Part shown: positions 1 to 8,025 of the stretch, in pieces | Layout of the letters: each line of letters opens with the position of its first letter | How positions within the stretch are numbered: the stretch's first letter is position 1 | The notes under the pieces: model-generated | Seen by the model: the letters and a program-made list of their open reading frames with translations, nothing else | Told to the model about the DNA's origin: nothing | The model's database searches: none | Source: Thermocaproicibacter sp036260805 | GTDB taxonomy: Bacteria > Bacillota > Clostridia > Oscillospirales > Acutalibacteraceae | Direction of reading: 5' to 3' | Assembly: GCA_036260805.1 (NCBI GenBank) | Contig: DATALZ010000015.1 | Span: forward strand, 1 to 64,000 | Length of the DNA stretch: 64,000 nucleotides | Made by a program: the position numbers and the translations under genes

Positions 1-111
1 TAAATTACGGGTTCCATTTCCTTACTCGTTGTTTAATTTTCAAGGTCCCATGCGGCTTTTCGGCCTCTCGGCTTTCGTTTCCGCAGCGCCCTTTCCGTAA
101 GGCGCTTCACT
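1..111 (-). promoter_or_regulatory. Probable rRNA-type leader transcribed off the left edge
   Basis: Read on the minus strand, this stretch follows a consensus promoter and carries short G+C-rich inverted segments (GCCGAGAGGCC, GCCGAAAAGCC) and then CTTGAAAATTAAACAACG. A TTGAAAA(C/T)TAAACA box is typical of leaders and spacers of Firmicutes rRNA operons, so an rRNA operon may begin just outside the window. No rRNA gene itself is visible, so this is inference. Confidence 0.45.
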
Positions 112-140
112 ATAATACCAAACCATTTCCCTTTTGTCAA
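112..140 (-). promoter_or_regulatory. Strong sigma-A promoter, leftward
   Basis: On the minus strand a perfect -35 TTGACA (135-140) is followed by a 17-bp spacer and -10 TATTAT (112-117). It fires away from metA, toward the left edge and the rRNA-like leader. Confidence 0.7.
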
Positions 141-194
141 CAGTTTTTTGTATTTTTTTGATTTTTTTCTTTAATTCTTCTTTTTTTCTTTATA

Positions 195-223
195 TTGCAG
201 GTCTACGTGAACTTTGTTATAAT
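195..223 (+). promoter_or_regulatory. Promoter of metA
   Basis: TTGCAG (195-200), 17-bp spacer, TATAAT (218-223), 32 bp before the metA start codon. No S-box or T-box leader fits in this short space, so any methionine control must act at this promoter or elsewhere. Confidence 0.55.
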
Positions 224-255
224 TAAATTTAATCGGTTCGTTAGGGGGAATGTTT

Positions 256-1176
256 ATGCCGATTAAAATACAAGCAACCCTTCCGTCCGCTCAGGTTTTG
301 GAATCAGAAAATGTCTTTGTTATGACCCACGAACGCGCCATGTCACAGGATATTCGTCCGCTAAAAATCGTTATTTTGAACCTTATGCCTACAAAAGTTG
401 AAACGGAAACCCAGTTGCTGCGTGTACTAAGTAATACGCCGCTTCAGGTTGACGTGGTCCTTTTGCAGATGGCAACTCATAAATCGAAAAACACTCCGAC
501 GTCTTATATGAATACGTTTTATAAGAAGTTCAGTGAAATTAAGTCCGAAAAGTTTGATGGAATGATCATTACCGGCGCGCCGGTTGAAAAGCTGGATTTT
601 GAAAAAGTCGACTACTGGGCGGAACTCTGTGAAATCATGGCCTGGAGCCGGAGCAATGTGTACTCCACCATGCATATTTGCTGGGGAGCACAGGCAGGTC
701 TGTATTATCACTACGGTATTCCAAAATATCTGCTTCCTCAAAAGATCTCCGGTATATTCCGCCACCGGGTTCTCGAACCCCTTCACCCCCTTGTCCGCGG
801 ATTTGATGACGACTTCTGGGCGCCGCACTCCCGCAACACTGAGGTTCGCAGGGAAGACATTGTAAAACACCCGGAACTCGAAATTCTGACGGAATCCAAT
901 GCCGCAGGCGTACATATTGTAGCATCCAAAAACGGACGCCAAATTTTTGTAACGGGGCATGAGGAGTATGACCGGAACACTTTAAAAAAGGAATATCTGC
1001 GCGATGTGAGAAAAGGGCTGCATCCCCTAATGCCGCAGAATTATTTTCCAAATGATGATCCTTCGCAAGAACCGCCGTTCGTTTGGCGCAGTCACGCATT
1101 TTTGATGTTTTCCAACTGGCTTAATTATTTTGTGTACCAAAATACGCCGTATGAAATCGGAAATATCACGGAATAA
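256..1176 (+). CDS. metA: Homoserine O-acetyltransferase, MetA type
   Basis: 306-residue MetA-family enzyme that acylates L-homoserine, the first committed step of methionine synthesis, in the cytosol. The catalytic cysteine is in HICWGAQAG and falls exactly at Cys142 when counted from this start; the GHEEYD motif places His235 and Glu237 as in E. coli MetA. Residue 111 is Glu (GAPVEKL). In this family Glu111 goes with acetyl-CoA and Gly111 with succinyl-CoA, so acetyl transfer is inferred despite the usual succinyltransferase label. An ATG at 250 lies only 1 nt from the GGGGG ribosome site (244-248); the ATG at 256 has 7-nt spacing and gives the family N-terminus MPIKIQ. Single-gene unit with its own promoter and terminator. 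Confidence 0.93.
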   Translation: MPIKIQATLPSAQVLESENVFVMTHERAMSQDIRPLKIVILNLMPTKVETETQLLRVLSNTPLQVDVVLLQMATHKSKNTPTSYMNTFYKKFSEIKSEKFDGMIITGAPVEKLDFEKVDYWAELCEIMAWSRSNVYSTMHICWGAQAGLYYHYGIPKYLLPQKISGIFRHRVLEPLHPLVRGFDDDFWAPHSRNTEVRREDIVKHPELEILTESNAAGVHIVASKNGRQIFVTGHEEYDRNTLKKEYLRDVRKGLHPLMPQNYFPNDDPSQEPPFVWRSHAFLMFSNWLNYFVYQNTPYEIGNITE

Positions 1177-1182
1177 AGTCAT

Positions 1183-1207
1183 GACCGGGTGATTGACCCG
1201 GTCTTTT
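1183..1207 (+). terminator. Intrinsic terminator of metA
   Basis: Perfect 8-bp stem GACCGGGT / ACCCGGTC with a 5-nt loop followed by TTTT, 7 nt after the metA stop. Confidence 0.85.
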
Positions 1208-1624
1208 CTATTCTCCGATAATCTTAATCAGAGCGTGTTTATCCCGCTTTCCGTCAAACTCAAAATAGAAAATCTGTTCCCAGGTTCCGAAATCGAGTTT
1301 TCCGTTTGTGACTGCAACAACCACTTCACGGCCCATAACGGTTCTTTTGAGATGGGCGTCTGCGTTGTCTTCAAACCCGTTGTGCCGATACTGACTATAG
1401 GGCTTTTCCGGCGCAAGCTTCTCCAGCCATACTTCAAAATCATGATGCAAACCGCTTTCGTCGTCATTGATGAATACGCTCGCAGTAATATTCATTGCGT
1501 TAACCAGTACAAGGCCTTCCTGAACTCCGCTTTCTTTCAGCGCTTCTTCCACCTGAGGTGTAATGTTGACAAGGCCCCTCCGGGTTGGTAAATGAAAGTG
1601 CAGTTCTTTTCGATAAGATTTCAT
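1208..1624 (-). CDS. YjbQ/UPF0047 family protein
   Basis: 138 residues, full length for the YjbQ (UPF0047) family, a small beta-rich fold whose members can show weak thiamine-phosphate synthase activity; the real role is not settled. Family features visible are HLPTRRGLVNITPQ near the N-terminus, NAMNITASVFIN, the GLHHDFEVWL histidine pair, and the C-terminal WEQIFYFEFDGKR. An upstream in-frame ATG (1633) directly abuts AGAGGG, whereas the ATG at 1624 is 9 nt from it, so 1624 is chosen. It converges on metA, and the upstream hairpin at 1684-1722 separates it from sigF, so it is probably transcribed alone. Confidence 0.85.
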   Translation of the reverse strand: MKSYRKELHFHLPTRRGLVNITPQVEEALKESGVQEGLVLVNAMNITASVFINDDESGLHHDFEVWLEKLAPEKPYSQYRHNGFEDNADAHLKRTVMGREVVVAVTNGKLDFGTWEQIFYFEFDGKRDKHALIKIIGE

Positions 1625-1683
1625 CGATTCCATCCCTCTTTTTTCATTCAATCGTATCACAAACAAAGTGAAACGTCCATACG

Positions 1684-1722
1684 AAAAACCACTCAAATGC
1701 GAACGCGCATTGAGTGGTTTTG
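1684..1722 (-). terminator. Terminator of the spoIIA operon
   Basis: Long hairpin with arms AAACCACTCAA and TTGAGTGGTTT, with T-rich tracts on both sides, immediately downstream of sigF. It also resembles a terminator on the plus strand. Confidence 0.75.
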
Positions 1723-1745
1723 TTTTACTTCATGTAGTTTTTCAT

Positions 1746-2417
1746 CTAGGACAATTTCAACCTCAATTCGCTTAAAATTTTTTTTTCTCGTCGCGAGACC
1801 TGCACCTGCGTCATCCCAAGCGCATCCGCTGTTTCCGTTTGTGTTCGGCTTTTAAAGTATCGAAAGACAATAATCTTCCGATCTTTGGGTTCCAGTTCTG
1901 TTACAACCTGTTTCAGAGAAAGCAGTTCCGCAATTTTATCGTCTTCCGATTCAACTCCGACATCAAGCTGGCCGCCTCCGTCTTCTTCTTCTGCCGTCAG
2001 GGATAACGGCATCTGGGCGGCACCCAGCGCTTCCGCTGCTTCCATGGGCTCAACCCCCAGTATTCCAGCCAACTCACTTACGGTAGGTGAGCGGCCTTCC
2101 CGGTCGGAAAAAGCTGCGGATTCCCGCACAGCACGCATTGAAAGTTCTTTCAAACCGCGCCCCACCTTGACGGAACCGCCGTCGCGGAACAGCCGCTTAA
2201 TCTCACCCAGTATCACCGGCACTGCATAAGTTGAAAATCGGACGCCTCTGGAATCATCGAAATTACCCGCGGCTTTCACCAGGCCCAGGCATCCGGCTTG
2301 AAACAGGTCGTCATACTCGATGCCCCGTCCTTTAAAGTGTCTGGCGCATGCGTGCACAAGACCAATATTATCCCTGACTGCGTCCTCAACGTTCATGGCT
2401 TGCAGAGCGGCGTTCAA
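1746..2417 (-). CDS. sigF: Forespore sigma factor SigF
   Basis: 223-residue sigma-70 family factor of the SigF/SigB group; it directs early forespore transcription. Region 2 reads DDLFQAGCLGLVKAAGNFD and RFSTYAVPVILGEIKR; region 4 ends with the helix-turn-helix QTETADALGMTQVQVSRREKKIL. Identity as SigF, rather than a general-stress SigB type, rests on its position as third gene after spoIIAA and spoIIAB. The start is uncertain: a TTG (2417) with a weak AGAAG site, or an ATG (2396) with no clear site. Both overlap the end of spoIIAB, which implies translational coupling and balanced amounts of SigF and its anti-sigma factor. Confidence 0.93.
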   Translation of the reverse strand: MNAALQAMNVEDAVRDNIGLVHACARHFKGRGIEYDDLFQAGCLGLVKAAGNFDDSRGVRFSTYAVPVILGEIKRLFRDGGSVKVGRGLKELSMRAVRESAAFSDREGRSPTVSELAGILGVEPMEAAEALGAAQMPLSLTAEEEDGGGQLDVGVESEDDKIAELLSLKQVVTELEPKDRKIIVFRYFKSRTQTETADALGMTQVQVSRREKKILSELRLKLS

Positions 2418-2832
2418 TGGTCTTCTGCATAATTACGGACGTCCCTTTCCCCGGCGTAGAGGCAACGTGCAGCCTGTCCATAAAACTTTCCATTACCGCA
2501 AAGCCAAGCCCTGCCCGCTCACCTTCCGCTGTGGTGAACATTGGCTGCATGGCCTGCTTGATATCTTTAATTCCGCAGCCCTTATCACGAATTTTCACAA
2601 TCACTTTTCCATTCTCAAAAATTTTGCAGTTTATGTAAATAATCCCGATCGTGTCACGGTATGCATGAACAATGCAGTTAGTAACGGCTTCGGATACCGC
2701 TGTTTTAATATCGCAGAGTTCGTCTATTGTTGGGTCAAGCTGTGCAACAAAAGCGGCAACCGCGGCTCGCCCAAATCCTTCGTTCGCAGAACAGCTTAAA
2801 AATGAGACTGTCATTTCATTCATTGGTTTCAT
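2386..2832 (-). CDS. spoIIAB: Anti-sigma F factor / serine kinase SpoIIAB
   Basis: 148-residue GHKL-fold kinase that holds SigF inactive and phosphorylates SpoIIAA. The ATP-binding boxes are visible: N box SEAVTNCIVHAY, G1 box DKGCGI, and G2 box GERAGLGFAVM. The ATG at 2832 is preceded by AAAGGGG with 7-nt spacing. It overlaps spoIIAA by 17 nt and runs into sigF, the standard spoIIA arrangement. Confidence 0.95.
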   Translation of the reverse strand: MKPMNEMTVSFLSCSANEGFGRAAVAAFVAQLDPTIDELCDIKTAVSEAVTNCIVHAYRDTIGIIYINCKIFENGKVIVKIRDKGCGIKDIKQAMQPMFTTAEGERAGLGFAVMESFMDRLHVASTPGKGTSVIMQKTIERRSASHER

Positions 2833-3148
2833 TGGTATTCCCCTTTCTGATTACACAAAGCTGGTTCAGGCCTGCAAGCGAAACGATCCGCTCAATTTTG
2901 GCCGGAAGATTGGCAATCTCAACGATGCCGTTCCAAATCTGCATTAATTTGCACCGGCCCATAATCAGCCCTATGCCGGAACTGTCCATAAACTGAACGG
3001 CAGAAAAATCCAGAATCAGTTTCTTTGGCTTTACCTTAGATGCGGTCGAATCAATTTCGCTCCGTATCTCTCTTGCGGAATGATGATCTATCTCCCCGCT
3101 TAAAACGGCTGTTAATACGCCGTCTTTTAAAATCAGTCTGACCCCCAT
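2816..3148 (-). CDS. spoIIAA: Anti-anti-sigma factor SpoIIAA
   Basis: 110-residue STAS-domain protein that releases SigF from SpoIIAB when dephosphorylated. The phosphorylatable serine motif MDSSGIGLIMGR is intact, with the target serine at residue 57, matching Ser58 of B. subtilis. A GTG at 3157 lies inside the ribosome site; the ATG at 3148 has AGGAGG with 8-nt spacing and is preferred. First gene of the spoIIA operon. The usual promoter is SigH-type, but I could not pick a convincing one in the short space before the folC terminator. Confidence 0.95.
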   Translation of the reverse strand: MGVRLILKDGVLTAVLSGEIDHHSAREIRSEIDSTASKVKPKKLILDFSAVQFMDSSGIGLIMGRCKLMQIWNGIVEIANLPAKIERIVSLAGLNQLCVIRKGNTNETNE

Positions 3149-3193
3149 TATGGGCACCTCCTGAGTAATTAATTAGTATTGCCCGTTTTAGCA

Positions 3194-3226
3194 TAAAAAA
3201 ATCCCCTATCTATAAAGATAAGGGAT
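3194..3226 (-). terminator. Terminator of folC
   Basis: On the minus strand ATCCCTTATC / GATAGGGGAT form a stem (one mismatch) followed by a run of T residues. It isolates folC from spoIIAA. Confidence 0.8.
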
Positions 3227-3264
3227 GAGTGATAAAATTTTGCTCGAAAAATGCGGACAAGCAA

Positions 3265-4560
3265 CTATTTTTTCATATTTTTAATCCGTTCAATGAGCAA
3301 TGCCCGAAGATCACCGGCAAGATACAGCGAACCGCAGATAACCAGTGCTCCGTCCGGTCCCAAAGCAGGAAATGCAAGGTTCAGCGCTTCCGCTGAATTT
3401 CCGGCGGCCAGAGCCGGTGTTCCTGATTTTTGCCACAGATCGGCAAAATCAGCCGCGCTCATTGCGCGTGGAGATGACGGTGCGACGGCAATCACTTTCT
3501 GAAATAATCCGGCCAGATTTTTCACCGCCTGGGCAGCATCTTTATCTGCCATCATACCCATTACGGCTATGATTTTCTTTCCGGAAAGATAATGCCTGAT
3601 TGCTTTCGCAAGCGCAGCGGTTCCTTCCGGATTATGCGCTCCGTCCAGTAAAATTGGCGGGTTCAAAGACAAAACTTCAAGACGCGCAGGAAGACGAGCA
3701 GAGGAAAAGCCCTCTTTCAGAGCGGAACTGGGGATATTCCAGCCGGATGCACGCAGAACTTCAAAAACTGCAAGTACTGTTGCCGCATTTTTTACCTGAT
3801 GACCTCCCAGAAATGGCAGATGAAGTTTTTCGCCGCAATATTCCAGTTCCGTACCGGAAAAATCCGATTTAACAATCTTTAACTGGTTTGCGTCGGCTTC
3901 CGTTAACTGGCTTTCATTTTCTTTGGAAATGCGGCGAATCACCTCAAGCGCTTCCGGCAGTTCGTCGGGGCTGCAGACAACCGGGCAATGCTTCTTGATG
4001 ATTCCACATTTTTCAAGCGCAATTTGTTCAATGGTATCACCGAGGATTTTGGTATGATCAAGCGAAATGGACATAATCACGCTTATCAGAGGATTTTTAA
4101 TGATATTTGTGGCGTCAAAACGACCTCCGAGCCCAACTTCAAGCACAACTATTTCGCAGCCTCGTTCGGCAAACCAGAGCATTGCGATTGCTGTTATCAG
4201 TTCAAATTCATTTACATTCATGCCGGAAGCTCTCAGCTGTTCCGCAGCCGCAAACACTCGTTCCGAAGCGGCAGCCAATTCGTTCCGTGGAATCATTTCT
4301 CCGCAAGACTGCATTCGTTCGCGGAAATCACAGACATGCGGCGAAAGATATAAGCCGACCCGGTAACCGGCCTTCAGCAGAACAGAAGCAATCAGCGTAC
4401 AGGCAGTCCCCTTACCGTTTGTCCCGGCAACATGTACAAATTGGAGCCTGTCCTGCGGATTTCCGAGAAGCGACAAAAGTTTGCTGATTCGTTCAAGCCC
4501 CGGTTTTGTGCTGAACCGCTGGTAAGAGTCGATTTTTTTCAAGGTCTCTTCATAAGTCAT
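3265..4560 (-). CDS. folC: Folylpolyglutamate synthase / dihydrofolate synthase
   Basis: 431-residue Mur-ligase-fold enzyme that adds glutamate to folates and, in bifunctional members, to dihydropteroate. The P-loop VAGTNGKGT is near residue 43, the metal/ATP loop EVGLGGRFDATN follows, SLDHTKILGDT is the SLDH motif, and DGAHNPEG opens the C-terminal domain. A longer in-frame extension to 4656 would overlap valS; the ATG at 4560 has GGGAG 6 nt upstream and gives MTYEETLKKI, typical of the family. It is separated from valS by a terminator. Its product keeps folates in the cell; folT with its THF riboswitch lies about 31 kb away in the window. Confidence 0.93.
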   Translation of the reverse strand: MTYEETLKKIDSYQRFSTKPGLERISKLLSLLGNPQDRLQFVHVAGTNGKGTACTLIASVLLKAGYRVGLYLSPHVCDFRERMQSCGEMIPRNELAAASERVFAAAEQLRASGMNVNEFELITAIAMLWFAERGCEIVVLEVGLGGRFDATNIIKNPLISVIMSISLDHTKILGDTIEQIALEKCGIIKKHCPVVCSPDELPEALEVIRRISKENESQLTEADANQLKIVKSDFSGTELEYCGEKLHLPFLGGHQVKNAATVLAVFEVLRASGWNIPSSALKEGFSSARLPARLEVLSLNPPILLDGAHNPEGTAALAKAIRHYLSGKKIIAVMGMMADKDAAQAVKNLAGLFQKVIAVAPSSPRAMSAADFADLWQKSGTPALAAGNSAEALNLAFPALGPDGALVICGSLYLAGDLRALLIERIKNMKK

Positions 4561-4586
4561 TTGAATCTCCCGAAAGTTTATCTCAC

Positions 4587-4623
4587 AAAAAAGGGTGCTG
4601 CAACATAAATTTGCAACACCCTC
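4587..4623 (-). terminator. Terminator of valS
   Basis: On the minus strand AGGGTGTTGCAAA pairs with the TTGCAGCACCCT arm, then TTTTTT. It lies 4 nt after the valS stop and before folC. Confidence 0.85.
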
Positions 4624-4627
4624 AATT

Positions 4628-7252
4628 TTACTGCATTTCTTTGATGCTGGATTCAATCAGAGCAATATGCTCGGCAAGTTTTGCGGCATTCTGCTTCACA
4701 CCGTCAACTACGTTTGCCGGAGCTTTTGAAAGGAATTTCTCATTCTGCAGCTTGGCCTGAGCAGTCGCATACTGCTTTTTCGCGGATTCAAGTTCTTTCG
4801 AAAGACGCGCTAACTCTGCCTTTTTGTCAACAAGTTCATCAGTCGGGATAAACAGTTTCGCGTCTGGCGTAACAATCGTAACGGCTCCGTCAAGATTGAA
4901 TTCTGCACCGATTTCCACCTTATTCGCCCATGCAAGGCGCTCCAAAATCGGCGTACCGATTTGGAAGGTTTCCGGCGAAGCGGTCGCAATATACAAATGG
5001 GTTCTGCGGGACGGCGGAACATTCATTTCTGCCCTGCGATTACGAACCGCACGAACAGCATCCATAATTTTGCGCATTTCTTCTGCTGCTTCCGGGAAGC
5101 AGTGAGCATCCTCAAATTCCGGCCATTTGGATACCATGATCGAATCGCCGTCATGCGGCAGCGTCTGCCAGATTTCTTCCGTAATATACGGCATGAACGG
5201 ATGCAGCAGCTGCAGGGTAGAAGACATTACCCAGACCAGCACGCGGCGAGCGGACTGTGCCGCTGTTTCATCACCGGAAGTGAGGCGGATCTTCGCAATT
5301 TCAATATACCAGTCGCAGAATTCATCCCACAGAAAATCGTACAATTTCTGCACGGCAATGCCAAGCTCAAAATGCTCCAGATTTTCTGTGACTTCCTTCG
5401 CTGTGTTGTTAAACGAATCAATAATCCACTTATCTTCCACTGAGAGGGTCTCCGGCAGGCTGTTCTGTACTTCGTGGCCTTCCAGATTCATAAGAATAAA
5501 GCGGGCAGCATTCCAGATCTTATTGGCAAAGTTGCGGCTTGCCTCTACCTTGTCGTTGGAATAGCGCATATCATTTCCGGGGCTGTTGCCCGTTGCGAGC
5601 ATAAAGCGAAGAGCATCAGCTCCGTACTGGCTGATGATCTGCAGCGGATCAATGCCGTTTCCGAGCGATTTGCTCATTTTGCGGCCCTGTTCGTCGCGCA
5701 CCAGTCCATGAATCAAAACGGTATGGAACGGCACTTCGTCCGTGTATTCCAATGCAGAGAAAATCATACGCGATACCCAGAATGTGATAATGTCATAGCC
5801 GGTAACCAACGTATCGGTCGGGTAAAAATATTCCAAATCAGGCGTCTTATCCGGCCAGCCAAGCGTGGAAAACGGCCATAGTGCTGAAGAAAACCAAGTG
5901 TCCAGCGTATCCGGATCCTGCAACAGATGCTTTCCGCCGCATTTCGGGCAGACATGGGGGTCTTCGCGTGCAACGACGGTTTCGCCACAATCCTGACAGT
6001 ACCATGCCGGAATGCGGTGGCCCCACCAAAGCTGGCGGGAAATGCACCAGTCGTGAATATTCTCCATCCAGTGATGATATATTTTCGCAAAGCGGTCCGG
6101 AACGAACTTCGTTCTGCCCTCTTCCACTGCCTTAATTGCAGGCCCCGCAAGAGGTTTCATCTTTACGAACCATTGCTTGGAAACGCGTGGTTCCACGACG
6201 GTTCCACAGCGGTAGCACGCGCCAACATTATGTTTAATCGGCTCGACTTTTACAAGATATCCCTGTTCTTTCAGCTCTTCCACAATCTTCTTGCGAGCTT
6301 CCAGTCCGGGCATACCGGCGTATTTTCCGCCGTTTTCGTTGATATTTCCCGCGTCGTCCATCACATTGATGACCTCAAGATTATGGCGCAGGCCAACCTC
6401 AAAGTCGTTCGGGTCATGAGCCGGAGTAATTTTCACAACGCCGGTACCGAAATCGCGTTCAACGTATTCATCCGCGATGACCGGTATCTCACGGCCGACA
6501 AGCGGAAGAATCAGCGTCTTGCCTACAAGATCTTTGTAGCGTTCGTCCTCCGGGTGTACCGCAACGGCAGTATCGCCCAGCATGGTTTCCGGCCTTGTTG
6601 TGGCAAGTTCAAGATATCCGCTGCCATCCTTGAACGGATAGCGCAGATGCCAAAAATACCCGTCGCGCTCAGAAAACTCCACTTCCGCGTCGGAAATAGA
6701 CGTCTTGCAGTGCGGGCACCAGTTGATGATACGCTCGCCCCGGTAAATCAAGCCTTTTTCGTACAGACGCACGAAAACTTCGCGGACAGCTTTAGAACAG
6801 CCCTCATCCAGTGTAAAACGCTCGCGGTCCCAGTCGCAGGATGAACCAAGCTTTTTCAGCTGCTCAACAATGCGGCCGCCGAATTTCTCTTTCCACTTCC
6901 AAGCGCGCTCCAGAAACGCATCACGCCCGATTTGTTCCTTGGTAATGCCTTCCTTGCGCATGGCCTCAACAATTTTTGCTTCCGTTGCGATGGAAGCATG
7001 GTCGGTGCCGGGTATCCATAAAGCGGAGTAGCCCTGCATTCTGCGCCAGCGAATAAGAATATCCTGTAGTGTTTCATCCAGAGCATGCCCCATATGAAGC
7101 TGCCCGGTAATGTTCGGAGGCGGTATTACGATTGTATACGGTTTTTTCTGAGGATCCCGCTCGGCGTGAAAATACTTTCCGTCGAGCCAGAATTGATAGA
7201 TTCTGTCCTCAACTTCCTGGGGGTCATAGGTTTTTGCTAGCTCCCTGCTCAT
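4628..7252 (-). CDS. valS: Valyl-tRNA synthetase
   Basis: 874-residue class Ia aminoacyl-tRNA synthetase that charges tRNA-Val. The HIGH-type motif is PPNITGQLHMGHALDET (near residue 45) and the KMSKS motif is GRKMSKSLGNG. A zinc-binding cysteine cluster (CQDCG, CPKCG) lies in the catalytic insert, the editing domain includes TTRPETMLGDTAVAVHP, and the C-terminus ends in a valS-type coiled coil (KKAELARLSKELESAKKQ). Full length. The start ATG is preceded by GGAGG. No T-box leader is present in the roughly 70 nt between promoter and start, unlike many Firmicutes synthetase genes. Confidence 0.97.
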   Translation of the reverse strand: MSRELAKTYDPQEVEDRIYQFWLDGKYFHAERDPQKKPYTIVIPPPNITGQLHMGHALDETLQDILIRWRRMQGYSALWIPGTDHASIATEAKIVEAMRKEGITKEQIGRDAFLERAWKWKEKFGGRIVEQLKKLGSSCDWDRERFTLDEGCSKAVREVFVRLYEKGLIYRGERIINWCPHCKTSISDAEVEFSERDGYFWHLRYPFKDGSGYLELATTRPETMLGDTAVAVHPEDERYKDLVGKTLILPLVGREIPVIADEYVERDFGTGVVKITPAHDPNDFEVGLRHNLEVINVMDDAGNINENGGKYAGMPGLEARKKIVEELKEQGYLVKVEPIKHNVGACYRCGTVVEPRVSKQWFVKMKPLAGPAIKAVEEGRTKFVPDRFAKIYHHWMENIHDWCISRQLWWGHRIPAWYCQDCGETVVAREDPHVCPKCGGKHLLQDPDTLDTWFSSALWPFSTLGWPDKTPDLEYFYPTDTLVTGYDIITFWVSRMIFSALEYTDEVPFHTVLIHGLVRDEQGRKMSKSLGNGIDPLQIISQYGADALRFMLATGNSPGNDMRYSNDKVEASRNFANKIWNAARFILMNLEGHEVQNSLPETLSVEDKWIIDSFNNTAKEVTENLEHFELGIAVQKLYDFLWDEFCDWYIEIAKIRLTSGDETAAQSARRVLVWVMSSTLQLLHPFMPYITEEIWQTLPHDGDSIMVSKWPEFEDAHCFPEAAEEMRKIMDAVRAVRNRRAEMNVPPSRRTHLYIATASPETFQIGTPILERLAWANKVEIGAEFNLDGAVTIVTPDAKLFIPTDELVDKKAELARLSKELESAKKQYATAQAKLQNEKFLSKAPANVVDGVKQNAAKLAEHIALIESSIKEMQ

Positions 7253-7315
7253 GACTTTACTTCCTCCAATATTGGAATTGCGGAAACGCCGCTGTAATTT
7301 TGCTATAACTTATTT

Positions 7316-7344
7316 ATTATGCCATTGCCAAGTTTTTTTGTCAA
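7316..7344 (-). promoter_or_regulatory. Promoter of valS
   Basis: On the minus strand TTGACA (7339-7344), 17-bp spacer, CATAAT (7316-7321). It starts only 5 bp after the stop codon of the upstream gene. Confidence 0.7.
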
Positions 7345-7349
7345 ATTTT

Positions 7350-7856
7350 TCAGCCCGCAGGTACCGGTGAAGCGCATCCGCCGATAATGGAACAATCAAT
7401 CGCAATTGCCACGCACAAAGCGAGTGCAACATCTGCGCCGCGCATGATATTTACTGCGTAGCAATCGCCTTGGCCGCTCCAGCACCGGCCGTGGGTCATT
7501 ACAACCACCGGAGGCCTATGGAGCTGGTCTTCCACAATGTCAAACGAGCGTGTAAGGATACTGCCGCGAAAACGCCATCTTGCGCCTTTAAACTGCACCG
7601 CACGATGTGCCGCCGTCGGCTTCACCTTAATTCTGATCCGCCGGATTCCGTTTGCGGCGGAATATTGAAATGATTCCGGCAGCGTAACTCCGGTCAAACG
7701 AGCCGCAGCCGTTCCGTCCGGAGTGCGGAGAATATATCGGCTGCCAAAGGAAGTGTACTCTCCGGTTACCTCGTAGACGAGCTGCCCACAGGAATCCAGA
7801 ACAGAAAACAGAATCTTCGTTCCATTTTCAGGTTTCAGGTAAAACTGCAAACGCAT
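7350..7856 (-). CDS. LURP-one-related (tubby-like) protein
   Basis: 168 residues. The pattern of short beta strands with FSVLDSCGQLVYEVTGEYTS, then RYILRTPDGT, and the hydrophobic C-terminal helix DVALALCVAIAIDCSIIGG, fits the LURP-one-related/YxjI family, a tubby-like beta barrel wrapped round a hydrophobic helix. The function of bacterial members is unknown. No catalytic motif is visible. The gene lies directly upstream of the valS promoter on the same strand and is probably a separate unit. Confidence 0.55.
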   Translation of the reverse strand: MRLQFYLKPENGTKILFSVLDSCGQLVYEVTGEYTSFGSRYILRTPDGTAAARLTGVTLPESFQYSAANGIRRIRIKVKPTAAHRAVQFKGARWRFRGSILTRSFDIVEDQLHRPPVVVMTHGRCWSGQGDCYAVNIMRGADVALALCVAIAIDCSIIGGCASPVPAG

Positions 7857-8025
7857 CCTTCCTTTCGCACATTCCTTGCAATATCATAACATTTTTCTCA
7901 AAAAGCGGCAACACCAACCGCCAATAATTACTGGTTATCTATAAAAAAAGTAATTCCGCAGAAAAGTCCGTATTTTCCGTAAATATGATATAATGAGAAA
8001 AACCACTCATTCAGGAGTAAATGGT

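Noticed and set aside
5927..6844. 305-codon open frame antisense to valS
   Set aside because: A shadow of valS with no family features or ribosome site.
7253..7349. T-box leader upstream of valS
   Set aside because: The leader is only ~65 nt from the promoter -10 and lacks the AGGGTGGNACCGCG T-box sequence.
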